A stretch of 64,000 nucleotides of DNA from positions 62,001 through 126,000 of the forward strand of contig NZ_BOMQ01000004.1 of the NCBI RefSeq assembly GCF_016862275.1, given 5' to 3'. The notes beneath the pieces were generated by a model. It searched no databases and had not been told where the DNA came from. It saw only the letters and a list, made by a program, of their open reading frames with translations. Positions 15,716 to 23,625 of this stretch are shown piece after piece. Origin of the DNA: Actinoplanes nipponensis. Lineage in GTDB: Bacteria > Actinomycetota > Actinomycetes > Mycobacteriales > Micromonosporaceae. Numbering within the stretch: the stretch's first letter is position 1; the number at the start of each line of letters is the position of its first letter. The position numbers and the translations under genes are program-made.

Positions 15716-16924
15716 ATGACGATTCGACGCCCCCGCAACGGCCGGTTGCTGGCCGTGAGTGTGCTCGTCGTGGCCACGACGACGGTCGCGACGGTGAACC
15801 CGGCGACGGCCGCTCCCGCCACCGGACAGATCCGGCTCGCCGGCACCGCCGACGCGGTGGACGGCAGCTACATCGTCGTCCTGAAGGACAGTGCGGTCGC
15901 CGCCAAGGGCAACCGCGTCGCGGCCGTCGGCGACAAGTCGTCCAGCCTGGCCCGCGGCTACGGCGCGCAGGTCCGCCGGACGTTCGGCGCCGCCCTCAAC
16001 GGCTTCGAGGCCGGGATGAGCGAGGCCGCGGCGAAGCGGCTCGCGGCCGACCCGAGCGTGGCCTACGTCGAGCAGAACCAGCGGGTCTCGCTGCTCGCCA
16101 CGCAGACCGGCGCCACCTGGGGCCTCGACCGCATCGACCAGACGAGCCTGCCGCTGAGCACGACGTACACGTACAACACCACGGCGAGCAACGTGACGGC
16201 GTACATCATCGACACCGGCATCAAGTACACCCACAGCGACTTCGGGGGCCGGGCCACGTACGGCTACGACGCGGTCGGCTCGGGCGGCGTGGACTGCAAC
16301 GGCCACGGCACGCACGTCGCGGGCACGGTCGGCGGCACCACGTACGGCGTGGCCAAGGCGGTCAGGCTCGTCGGCGTCCGGGTGCTCAACTGCTCCGGCA
16401 GCGGCACCAACGCCGGGGTCATCGCCGGCGTCAACTGGGTCACCCAGAACGCCCGCAAGCCGGCCGTGGCCAACATGAGCCTCGGCGGCGGCGTCAGCAC
16501 CGCGCTGGACAACGCCGTGGCCGGCTCGATCAGCTCGGGGGTCACGTACGCGCTGGCCGCCGGCAACTCGTCCGCGAACGCCTGCAACTCCTCGCCGTCG
16601 CGGGTCGCCTCGGCCATCACGGTGGGCGCCACCACGAGCACCGACGCCCGGGCGTCGTACTCCAACTACGGCACCTGCCTGGACATCTTCGCGCCCGGCT
16701 CGTCCATCAAGTCGGACTGGTACTCCAGCAACACCGCCACCAACACGATCAGCGGCACGTCGATGGCGTCCCCGCACGTGGCGGGCGCCGCCGCGCTGGT
16801 GCTGTCGGCCAACCCGTCCTTCACCCCGGCCCAGGTGCGCGACAACCTCGTCGGCCGGGCCACCGCCAACAAGGTGACCAACCCGGGCACCGGTTCGCCG
16901 AACCGCCTGCTCTTCGTCGGCTGA
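15716..16924 (+). CDS. Secreted S8 subtilisin-like protease with I9 propeptide
   Basis: A 402-residue preproenzyme. A signal peptide covers about residues 1-33 (basic start, hydrophobic LLAVSVLVVATTTVATV, cleavage near TAAPA). An inhibitor I9 propeptide follows (GSYIVVLKDSAV to VAYVEQNQRV). The catalytic domain has Asp166 in YIIDTGIKYTH, His197 in NGHGTHVAGT and Ser349 in GTSMASPHVAGAAAL, plus the oxyanion Asn in LAAGNSSANACN, and resembles the proteinase K branch. Cysteines at positions consistent with disulfides fit secretion. AGAGAGGA lies just before the ATG. It likely degrades extracellular protein. A 14-bp stem terminator follows. Confidence 0.93.
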   Translation: MTIRRPRNGRLLAVSVLVVATTTVATVNPATAAPATGQIRLAGTADAVDGSYIVVLKDSAVAAKGNRVAAVGDKSSSLARGYGAQVRRTFGAALNGFEAGMSEAAAKRLAADPSVAYVEQNQRVSLLATQTGATWGLDRIDQTSLPLSTTYTYNTTASNVTAYIIDTGIKYTHSDFGGRATYGYDAVGSGGVDCNGHGTHVAGTVGGTTYGVAKAVRLVGVRVLNCSGSGTNAGVIAGVNWVTQNARKPAVANMSLGGGVSTALDNAVAGSISSGVTYALAAGNSSANACNSSPSRVASAITVGATTSTDARASYSNYGTCLDIFAPGSSIKSDWYSSNTATNTISGTSMASPHVAGAAALVLSANPSFTPAQVRDNLVGRATANKVTNPGTGSPNRLLFVG

Positions 16925-16940
16925 GCCCGGCCACCCGCGA

Positions 16941-16972
16941 CGGTGCCCCGGACCACCAGGTCCGGGGCACCG
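16941..16972. terminator. Terminator hairpin after the subtilase gene
   Basis: A perfect 14-bp stem (CGGTGCCCCGGACC pairing with GGTCCGGGGCACCG) around the loop ACCA, 17 bp after the protease stop and 14 bp before the end of the convergent PepSY gene. It can stop both transcripts; no T-run follows. Confidence 0.8.
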
Positions 16973-16985
16973 CCTCGTCCGGACC

Positions 16986-17480
<495 letters not shown>

Positions 17481-17570
17481 GGAAACCTCCGGTGTCGGGA
17501 ACGGAACACCGTCAGGTTCGCGCCCGGCGGGCTATGGCCGCGCTGTGTGACCGCTAAGGCCGGGTTAAAC

Positions 17571-17657
17571 AGCCTCGCCGGCGACGACAAGCTCTACGGC
17601 CTGGCCGGCCCCGACACACTCACCGCCGGCGGCGGGCACGACACCGTCGTCGACTGA
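17571..17657 (+). pseudogene. Remnant of an RTX calcium-binding repeat domain
   Basis: A short open stretch ending in TGA at 17655-17657 encodes LAGDDKLYGLAGPDTLTAGG and then GHDTVVD, matching the glycine/aspartate nonapeptide repeats (GGxGxDxLx) of RTX-type secreted proteins. There is no start codon with a ribosome site and no further repeat upstream, and it lies between the divergent PepSY gene start and the convergent sensor-kinase gene. I read it as the decayed C-terminus of a former RTX protein gene. Confidence 0.55.
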
Positions 17658-17661
17658 CGGT

Positions 17662-18936
17662 TCAGCCGGGGGACACCGGCCGCGCCCCGGCGAGTTCCAG
17701 CCGCACCTCGGCGCCACCGCCCGCGGCGGCCCGTACCCGCAGCGAGCCGCCCCCGGACTCGGCCGCCCGGCGGGCGATGTCCAACCCCAGCCCGGTGGAG
17801 CCGGTGCCCGACGCGCCCCGGCGCAGCGCCTCCGCCGGGAAGCCGGGCCCGGAGTCCGAGACGGTCAGCACCGCGCCGCCGCCCGGCCGCGGCACCAGCG
17901 AGACGGCCAGCGCCGTGCCGTCCGGGGTGTGCGCGAAGACGTTGCCCAGCAGCGCGTCCAGGGCCGCGGCCAGGTCGTCGGCGGGCAGGGCCACGGGCAG
18001 CGGCGCCGCCGGGAGCTCCCGGCGTACCTCCCGGTCGGTGTCCTCGGCCAGCACGGCCCAGAAGGCCACCCGGTCCGCGACCACCGCCGTCGCGTCGGCC
18101 CCGGCCGCGCGGTCGCCGCCGCGCCGGCGGGCCTGCCGGATCACGGCCGTGACGGCCCGCTCGATGCTGTCCGCGGCGGCGGAGACCCGGGCCGCCTCGT
18201 CCTCGTCGCGCAGCGCCTCGGCCTCCAGCCGCAGCGCGGTCAGCGGCGTGCGCAGCCGGTGCGACAGGTCGGCGACCTGTTCGCGTTCCTCGCGCAGCAG
18301 TTCCTGGATGCGGCCGGCGAGGTGGTTCAGGGCGAGCGCCACCTCGCGGACCTCCGGCGGGCCGGACGGGCCGGCCCGGGCGGTCAGCTCGGCGCGGGCC
18401 AGCCGGTGCGAGACCGCGGACAGGTCGGCGATGGGCGCCACGATCGCGCGGGCCAGCCGGTCGGCCACCGCCAGCCCGAGCACGACCAGGGCCAGCCCCA
18501 GCCCGGCCAGCACCAGCCAGGACCGGGTGACCCCGGCGGTGAGCTGCCCGGCCGGCACCACGGTGCGCAGCACGTACGTCCCGCCGCCGCTGAGCACCGG
18601 CACCACGATCTCCCGGCCGGCCACGGTGTCCACGGTGAAGGAGCGGCCGTTGGCCTGGGCCAGCCGGACCGCCGGCGTGCGTTCGGCGGCCGCGCCCAGC
18701 GCCGGCCCGTCCGGCGGGAACACGCTGACCGGCAGCGGCAGCCCCTGCACGGTCAGGGCGAGCGACGCGGGGTCGCTGGTGCCGATCTGCGGCACGATCG
18801 TCTGCAGCACGTCGTTGGCCCGGCCGATCGCCCGGTCCTCGGTGACCTGGCGGATCAGCAGGGCCAGCGGCACCAGGAAGGCGATCAGCACCAGGCAGGT
18901 GGTCGAGGCGACCAGCAGACTCAGCCGCCGTCTCAT
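17662..18936 (-). CDS. Two-component sensor histidine kinase
   Basis: A 424-residue membrane sensor kinase. One membrane helix (about 8-28), a roughly 115-residue extracellular domain and a second helix (about 145-165) are followed by a HAMP domain, a HisKA helix pair with the phospho-acceptor His226 in DLSHRLRTPLTALR, and an HATPase_c domain. The ATPase N box is degenerate around LDALLGNVFAHTPDG, then DSGPGFP and STGLGLDIARRAAES are G boxes. The ATG at 18936 overlaps the response-regulator stop by 4 nt. Its external domain has no recognised ligand fold; the PepSY gene just downstream may act with it. Confidence 0.92.
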   Translation of the reverse strand: MRRRLSLLVASTTCLVLIAFLVPLALLIRQVTEDRAIGRANDVLQTIVPQIGTSDPASLALTVQGLPLPVSVFPPDGPALGAAAERTPAVRLAQANGRSFTVDTVAGREIVVPVLSGGGTYVLRTVVPAGQLTAGVTRSWLVLAGLGLALVVLGLAVADRLARAIVAPIADLSAVSHRLARAELTARAGPSGPPEVREVALALNHLAGRIQELLREEREQVADLSHRLRTPLTALRLEAEALRDEDEAARVSAAADSIERAVTAVIRQARRRGGDRAAGADATAVVADRVAFWAVLAEDTDREVRRELPAAPLPVALPADDLAAALDALLGNVFAHTPDGTALAVSLVPRPGGGAVLTVSDSGPGFPAEALRRGASGTGSTGLGLDIARRAAESGGGSLRVRAAAGGGAEVRLELAGARPVSPG

Positions 18937-19616
18937 GCCGGTCCGCTCAGCCGGACTCCCACCCCGCGGACCGTGTGCAGGTAGCGCGGCTGCTGGGCGG
19001 TCTCCCCGAGCTTGCGGCGCAACCAGGACAGGTGCACGTCCACGGTCTTGTCGGCGCCGCCGTACGGGACCTGCCACACCTCGGTGAGCAGCTCGCGCTT
19101 GCTCACCACCTGCCCGGCCCGGGTGGCCAGGTGGTGCAGCAGGTCGAACTCGCGCGGCGTCAGGTCGAGGCCGGCGCCGTCCAGGGTGGCCGTGCGCGCG
19201 CCCGCGTCGATGCGCAGCCCGCCGACGGTCAGCGCCGCCGGCTCGGCCCCCGCGCCCGGGCCGCGGCGCAGCACCGCCCGGATCCGGGCGTCGAGCTGCG
19301 CGGCGGTGAACGGCTTGACGATGTAGTCGTCGGCGCCCGCGTCCAGCACCCGGACGATCTCCGGCTCGTCGTCGCGCGCGGTCGCCACGATGACCGGCGT
19401 CGTGCTCACCGCGCGCAGCATCCGCAGCAGCTCCCGGCCGTCCAGGTCGGGCAGGCCGAGGTCGAGCACCACCAGGTCGGGCCGCTCGGCCAGGGCGGTC
19501 TGCAGGCCGGCCATCGCGGTGTGCGCGGCCGCCACGGCATGGCCACGCTCGCGCAGGGCGCGCAGCAGGGTGGTACGGATCGCCGCGTCGTCCTCGATCA
19601 ACAGCAGGTGGGCCAC
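18933..19616 (-). CDS. OmpR/PhoB-family response regulator
   Basis: A 227-residue regulator with an N-terminal receiver (acidic pair Glu8-Asp9-Asp10, phospho-acceptor Asp52 in VVLDLGLPDLDG, Thr/Lys switch in VATARDD and VKPF) and a C-terminal winged helix from about 130 (LDLTPREFDLLHHLATRAGQVVSKRELLTEVW, key parts LTPREFDLL and VSKRELLTEVW, wing DKTVDVHLSWLRRKLG). It starts with GTG at 19616 and is coupled to the downstream kinase. Targets are unknown; the PepSY gene is a candidate. Confidence 0.94.
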   Translation of the reverse strand: MAHLLLIEDDAAIRTTLLRALRERGHAVAAAHTAMAGLQTALAERPDLVVLDLGLPDLDGRELLRMLRAVSTTPVIVATARDDEPEIVRVLDAGADDYIVKPFTAAQLDARIRAVLRRGPGAGAEPAALTVGGLRIDAGARTATLDGAGLDLTPREFDLLHHLATRAGQVVSKRELLTEVWQVPYGGADKTVDVHLSWLRRKLGETAQQPRYLHTVRGVGVRLSGPA

Positions 19617-19718
19617 TGCTGCACGGTAGCCCGGCGGCGGCCCCGCGACGGCGCTCTTAACCGTCCCTTAGCGTGCTCCGGGTCCCGCCTTAGCCTCCCG
19701 CGGGGCATAGTCGGTCGG

Positions 19719-20183
19719 GTGAATCGTCGCAATCTGCTGGTGGCCGTCGGCTGGCTCGGCGCGGCCGGGCTCGCCGTGCTGGTCGGCCTGGCCGCGATCA
19801 GCGTCATCGGCAACGGCCTCACCCAGCCGGAGACCCGCCCGCTGAGCGCCGCCGAGGTGGCCGACGAGCTGGCCCGGCAGGTCACGGTGTCGCCGTCGGC
19901 CGCGGTGGGCGCCGGGAGCCGGCCGGCGCCGACCTCCTCGCCCGCCGCGCCCACCGTCACCTTCCCCACCCGGGCGGGCACGGTGGTGGGCCGCTGCGCC
20001 GGCTCGCGTCCGGAGGTGGTCAGCATGTCGCCGCGGCAGGGCTACGAGCTGCACGAGCAGGACCGGGGGTGGCAGGACGACGACGCCGAGGGCGAGTTCC
20101 GCAGCCAGAGCGACGGCCGGGACCGGGTCAAGTTCGAGATCGTCTGCCGCGCCGGCCGGCCCGTGCTGGTCGCGGACGACTGA
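19719..20183 (+). CDS. Membrane-anchored uncharacterised protein
   Basis: A 154-residue protein with one N-terminal membrane helix (about residues 6-30, LLVAVGWLGAAGLAVLVGLAAISVIG) followed by an extracytoplasmic region: a Ser/Pro/Ala linker to about 85, then a compact domain with GRCAGSRPEVVSMSPRQGYELHEQD and KFEIVCRAGRPVLVADD. Two cysteines (CAG and VCR) could form a disulfide outside the cell. I do not recognise a family. The GTG at 19719 lies 7-8 nt after a CATAGT that resembles a -10 box, so a leaderless transcript is possible. It is divergent from the two-component genes and just upstream of the second MocR gene. Confidence 0.7.
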   Translation: MNRRNLLVAVGWLGAAGLAVLVGLAAISVIGNGLTQPETRPLSAAEVADELARQVTVSPSAAVGAGSRPAPTSSPAAPTVTFPTRAGTVVGRCAGSRPEVVSMSPRQGYELHEQDRGWQDDDAEGEFRSQSDGRDRVKFEIVCRAGRPVLVADD

Positions 20184-20184
20184 C

Positions 20185-21579
20185 GTGGACCTGCTCATCG
20201 GCCTCGACGGCGCCGGCGCGAAGACGGCCGGGGTGTACCGGGCGCTGCGGGAAGCCATCGTGGACGGCCGGCTGCCCGCGGGGCACCGGCTGCCCGCCAC
20301 CCGGGTGCTGGCGGCCGATCTGGGGGTGGCGCGCAACAGCGTCGCCACCGCGTACGAGCGGCTGGTGGCCGAGGGCTATCTGGTGTCGCGGGTCGGATCG
20401 GGCACGTACGTGGCGCCCGTGGCCGAGACGCCCGCGCCGCGCCAGGCCCCGGCGGACCCGCTGCGCCCGCGCGCCGGCTGGACCTTCGCGCCGCTGCCGA
20501 CCGGCGCCGCCGGGCCCGCCCCGCGCTACGACTTCCGCCCCGGGGTGCCCGACGCCCGGCTGTTCCCCTTCGACACGTGGCGCCGGCTGGTCGCCGCCGA
20601 GCTGCGGCTGGGGGCCAACCAGCCCGGCGGGTACGCCGACCCGGCCGGTCACCCCGCGCTGCGGGCGGCGATCGCCCGCTACCTCGGCTACTCCCGGTCG
20701 GTGCGGGCCGGCGCGGACGACGTGCTCGTCACCAACGGCACCCAGCACGCCCTGGACCTGATCGGCCGCGTGCTGCTGCGGCCCGGGGACGTGGCGGTCG
20801 TCGAGGAGCCGGGCTACCCGCCCGCGCGGCGGTTGCTGGAGTCGCTTGGCGCGCGCGTGGTCGGCGTACCCGTGGACGAGCACGGCCTGGTGGTCGACGC
20901 CCTGCCCGGCGCCGCGCGGGTGGTCTATGCGACGCCGTCGCACCAGTTCCCGCTCGGCCGGCCGATGAGCCTGGCCCGGCGGCACGCCCTGCTGGAGTGG
21001 GCGCGGCGGCGGCCGGTGGCGATCGTGGAGGACGACTACGACAGCGAGTTCCGCTACTCCGCCCGCCCGCTGGAGCCGCTGCACAGCCTGGACTCCGCCG
21101 GGCGGGTGCTCTACGTGGGCACCTTCTCCAAGAGCATGCTGCCCAGCGTGCGGATCGGGTTCGTGCTGGCCCCGGCCGCGCTGTACCCGGCGCTGACCGC
21201 GGCGCGGCAGCTCGGTGACGGTTACGGGCAGGTCGCCGTGCAGGCGGCGCTGGCCCGGTTCATCGACGAGGGGCAGCTCGCCCGGCACGTGCGCCGGGCC
21301 GGCCGGGTGTACGCGGAGCGGCACGCGCGCATCGTCGCCGCCCTGGGGTCGTACGAGCAGCTGGAGGTCGTCCCGTCGGCGGCCGGGCTGCACGTCACCG
21401 CGCTGGCCGCCCGGTCCGCGCCGGTGGTGGCCGCGGCCGCCCGCCGGGGCGTGGCGCTGGACGACCTCGGCAGCTACGGCAGGGATTCGACGGGGTTCGT
21501 GTTCGGCTTCGGCGCGATCGACCCGGCGCTGCTGGACGAGGGGCTGGCGATCTTCGGCGCGGTCCTGAGCGAGACGTAG
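20185..21579 (+). CDS. MocR/PdxR-type GntR regulator with aminotransferase domain
   Basis: A 464-residue regulator. The GntR winged helix is at about 15-80 (VYRALREAIVDGRLPAGHRLPATRVLAADLGVARNSVATAYERL, key parts LPATRVLAADLG and ARNSVATAYERL), the fold-type-I aminotransferase domain from about 110. The PLP lysine is at about 316 in GTFSKSMLPSVRIGF; VEEPGYPPAR, TPSHQFPLG and EDDYDSEFRY are the PdxR/GabR-group motifs. The start is the GTG at 20185, 1 bp after the previous stop. Its 3' end overlaps the convergent APC permease gene by 106 bp. Repeats upstream of that permease gene match the motif at the other MocR locus. Confidence 0.88.
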   Translation: MDLLIGLDGAGAKTAGVYRALREAIVDGRLPAGHRLPATRVLAADLGVARNSVATAYERLVAEGYLVSRVGSGTYVAPVAETPAPRQAPADPLRPRAGWTFAPLPTGAAGPAPRYDFRPGVPDARLFPFDTWRRLVAAELRLGANQPGGYADPAGHPALRAAIARYLGYSRSVRAGADDVLVTNGTQHALDLIGRVLLRPGDVAVVEEPGYPPARRLLESLGARVVGVPVDEHGLVVDALPGAARVVYATPSHQFPLGRPMSLARRHALLEWARRRPVAIVEDDYDSEFRYSARPLEPLHSLDSAGRVLYVGTFSKSMLPSVRIGFVLAPAALYPALTAARQLGDGYGQVAVQAALARFIDEGQLARHVRRAGRVYAERHARIVAALGSYEQLEVVPSAAGLHVTALAARSAPVVAAAARRGVALDDLGSYGRDSTGFVFGFGAIDPALLDEGLAIFGAVLSET

Positions 21580-22763
21580 AGCACGGCGCCGGCCGCCACC
21601 ACCAGGCTGAGCAGCGCGGGCGGGCCGTTGAGCACGAGCAGGCCGAGCACCGCGACGAAGGCGACGCCGGCCCCGCGCCGGGACCAGCCCGCCGGCAGCA
21701 GCTTGAGCGCCGCCGCCGTGCCGAGCACGTAGACCAGCGTGAAGCAGCCGGTGACCAGCAGCATCGCCGTGTGCAGGCTGAGCGGCAGGGCCACCGCGCA
21801 CAGGCCGCCGACGGTGACGAACGCCAGCGACTTGCGCGGGGTGCCGACGGCCCGGGCCGGCAGCGCGCCGTCGCGGGCCAGGGCCACGCCGAGGGCGGAC
21901 GCCCCGGCCAGGTAGGCGTTGACCGCCCCGATGGTGAGCAGCACGGCGACCACGGCGGTGAGTGGGCGCACCGGGCCGCCGATCCCGACGGCCAGCAGGT
22001 CGGCCAGCGGCGCCGGGCTGTCGCCCGCGGCCGGTCCCAGCACCAGCACGCTCGCCGCCGCCACGCCGAGGTAGAGGACACCGACGATGACGACGGCGGC
22101 GGCGGTGGCCCGGGGCACGTCCCGGCTCGGGTGCCGGTAGGCGCCGGACAGCGAGGACACCGCCTCCCAGCCGGCGAAGCCCCAGACCAGGATGGCCGCG
22201 GCGGCGCCGACGCCGGCCCAGCCGTGCGGCGCGAACGGCGTCAGGTTGGCCAGCCGGGCGTGCGGCAGCGCGGCCGCCACCGTGATCACCAGCAGGGCGG
22301 CGAGCGTCGCGGCCAGGTAGAGCTGCACCCGGCCGGAGATCCGCAGGCCGAACCAGTTCATGGTGAAGACGACCGCCATGACGAAGACGAAGGTGGCGAC
22401 GACCGTGACCCGCCCGCCGCCCAGCACGTCGGCGACGTAGCCGCCGGCGAACGCGGCCGCCGGCGGGGCGCCCAGCGGCACGGCGAAGTAGAAGCACCAG
22501 CCCACGGCCGCGGCGGCGCGGGCGCCGAAGGCCAGCCGGACGTACGTGGACACGCCGCCGCCGTCCGGGTAGCGCCCGCCGAGCGCGGCGAAGGTCCAGG
22601 CCAGCGGCGCGGACAGCAGGATGAGGGCGAGCCAGGCCAGCAGCGAGGCGGGCCCGGCCAGCCCGGCGGCCAGCGCCGGCATCGAGATGACGCCGGTGCC
22701 CAGGACCGCGCCGACGCAGAGTGCGGTGCCTTGTGCGCGGGACAGCCCGCCGGAGGTGCTCAT
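21474..22763 (-). CDS. APC-family amino acid permease
   Basis: A 429-residue transporter with about twelve membrane helices. Helix 1 has the broken GTGVISMPAL motif of the APC superfamily, and helix 6 has ILVWGFAGWEAVSSLSGAYRHPSRDVPRA. It resembles the YjeH-like group of small amino acid exporters/permeases. The last 35 codons lie antisense to the 3' end of the MocR gene and give a Ser/Pro-rich tail (SPSSSSAGSIAPKPNTNP). GGTGA lies 5 nt before the ATG. GCCAAT repeats precede it by 21-68 bp, suggesting control by a MocR protein. Confidence 0.88.
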   Translation of the reverse strand: MSTSGGLSRAQGTALCVGAVLGTGVISMPALAAGLAGPASLLAWLALILLSAPLAWTFAALGGRYPDGGGVSTYVRLAFGARAAAAVGWCFYFAVPLGAPPAAAFAGGYVADVLGGGRVTVVATFVFVMAVVFTMNWFGLRISGRVQLYLAATLAALLVITVAAALPHARLANLTPFAPHGWAGVGAAAAILVWGFAGWEAVSSLSGAYRHPSRDVPRATAAAVVIVGVLYLGVAAASVLVLGPAAGDSPAPLADLLAVGIGGPVRPLTAVVAVLLTIGAVNAYLAGASALGVALARDGALPARAVGTPRKSLAFVTVGGLCAVALPLSLHTAMLLVTGCFTLVYVLGTAAALKLLPAGWSRRGAGVAFVAVLGLLVLNGPPALLSLVVAAGAVLYVSLRTAPKIASPSSSSAGSIAPKPNTNPVESLP

Positions 22764-22783
22764 GAGATCACCGTAGGCAGGCG

Positions 22784-22831
22784 ATTGGCCTCACGCCCGG
22801 GCCAATTCGGGGCTATCCGGAGGAGCCAATC
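22784..22831. promoter_or_regulatory. GCCAAT repeats upstream of the APC permease
   Basis: ATTGGCC at 22784-22790 and GGCCAATT at 22800-22807 form an inverted repeat; a further AGCCAATC lies at 22824-22831. The two direct GCCAAT copies are 24 bp apart, about the same spacing as at 9932-9962. The motif is thus shared with the other MocR-linked locus. Confidence 0.6.
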
Positions 22832-23459
22832 AGAGGCCGATCCGGGCCGTGTTCAGCCGCTCGACCGCGGCCGGCGCGCCGGTCACCTCGACCTGGGCCA
22901 CGCGTTGCCGGCCCGAGACGAACAGGGCCAGCTCGCCCGGCTCGCCGGTGAGCGTGACCACGGGCTCGCCGGCGCCGACCCGCAGCGTGCCGAAGCCGGG
23001 CGCCTCGATGCGGACCGGCAGGCCGGCCCGGCGCAGGGCCAGCCGGGCGGTGAGCTTGGTGGCGCTCCACAGCGCCCGCTGCTCGCCCGGCTCGAGCTCC
23101 CGCCGGGTGAAGCCGGGGGTGGCCCGGCGGACGTCCTCGTGGTGGATGAAGAACTCCACGGTGTTGCTCAGCGCGTCGACCAGCGGGTTGCTGACCGGGC
23201 TCCACCAGGGCGGCGTGCGCACCTCCTGGACGACCTGCGGGTACGGCTGCGCCGCCTTGGCCCGGCGCACGTGCTCGCCGTGGCCGGCCAGCGGCGGGAT
23301 CAGCACGCCGATCATGGCGTCCGGCCGCCGGTCCCGGACCACCAGGTGGGCCGCGAGGTCGCGGGTGGTCCAGCCCTCGTTCACCGTGGGCCGGTCCGGG
23401 CCGACCTGCAGCAGCAGGTCCGCGAGCTGCCGGCGCTCCACGCGCGCGTAGTCGGTCAT
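22830..23459 (-). CDS. TIGR03085-type metal-binding (maleylpyruvate isomerase-like) protein
   Basis: A 209-residue protein of the DinB-like/mycothiol-dependent maleylpyruvate isomerase superfamily. The N-terminal four-helix region shows ERRQLADLLLQVGPDRPTVNEGWTTRDLAAHLVVRDRRPDA, with key parts GWTTRDLAAHLVVRDRRP, and VEFFIHHEDVRRATPG carries histidines that would bind a metal. A C-terminal alpha/beta region ends in VSGRQRVAQVEVTGAPAAVE. The family is almost limited to actinobacteria. Substrate and partner thiol are unknown. Confidence 0.8.
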   Translation of the reverse strand: MTDYARVERRQLADLLLQVGPDRPTVNEGWTTRDLAAHLVVRDRRPDAMIGVLIPPLAGHGEHVRRAKAAQPYPQVVQEVRTPPWWSPVSNPLVDALSNTVEFFIHHEDVRRATPGFTRRELEPGEQRALWSATKLTARLALRRAGLPVRIEAPGFGTLRVGAGEPVVTLTGEPGELALFVSGRQRVAQVEVTGAPAAVERLNTARIGL

Positions 23460-23526
23460 GCGCCGATGGTAGGCGCGCGCTGGTCGTTCCGCCCGGCGGC
23501 GGCGGGGCTGCGAACAGGTGTGCTCG

Positions 23527-23560
23527 TTGACACAATGTAAACCGGTGGCGTTTCACCGGT
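23527..23560 (+). promoter_or_regulatory. Candidate -35 box and 7-bp-arm inverted repeat before the ABC exporter
   Basis: TTGACA at 23527-23532 is followed by an inverted repeat, ACCGGTG (23541-23547) and CACCGGT (23554-23560) with a 6-bp spacer, placed where a -10 region would fall. A regulator bound here would block the promoter of the exporter genes that begin at 23626. No -10 consensus is evident. Confidence 0.5.
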
Positions 23561-23625
23561 GGTTCGGCAGGATGGATCGGTAAGGCCGGATCAGCCGGCG
23601 AGGACTTACGTCTGGGCGGGGATCT

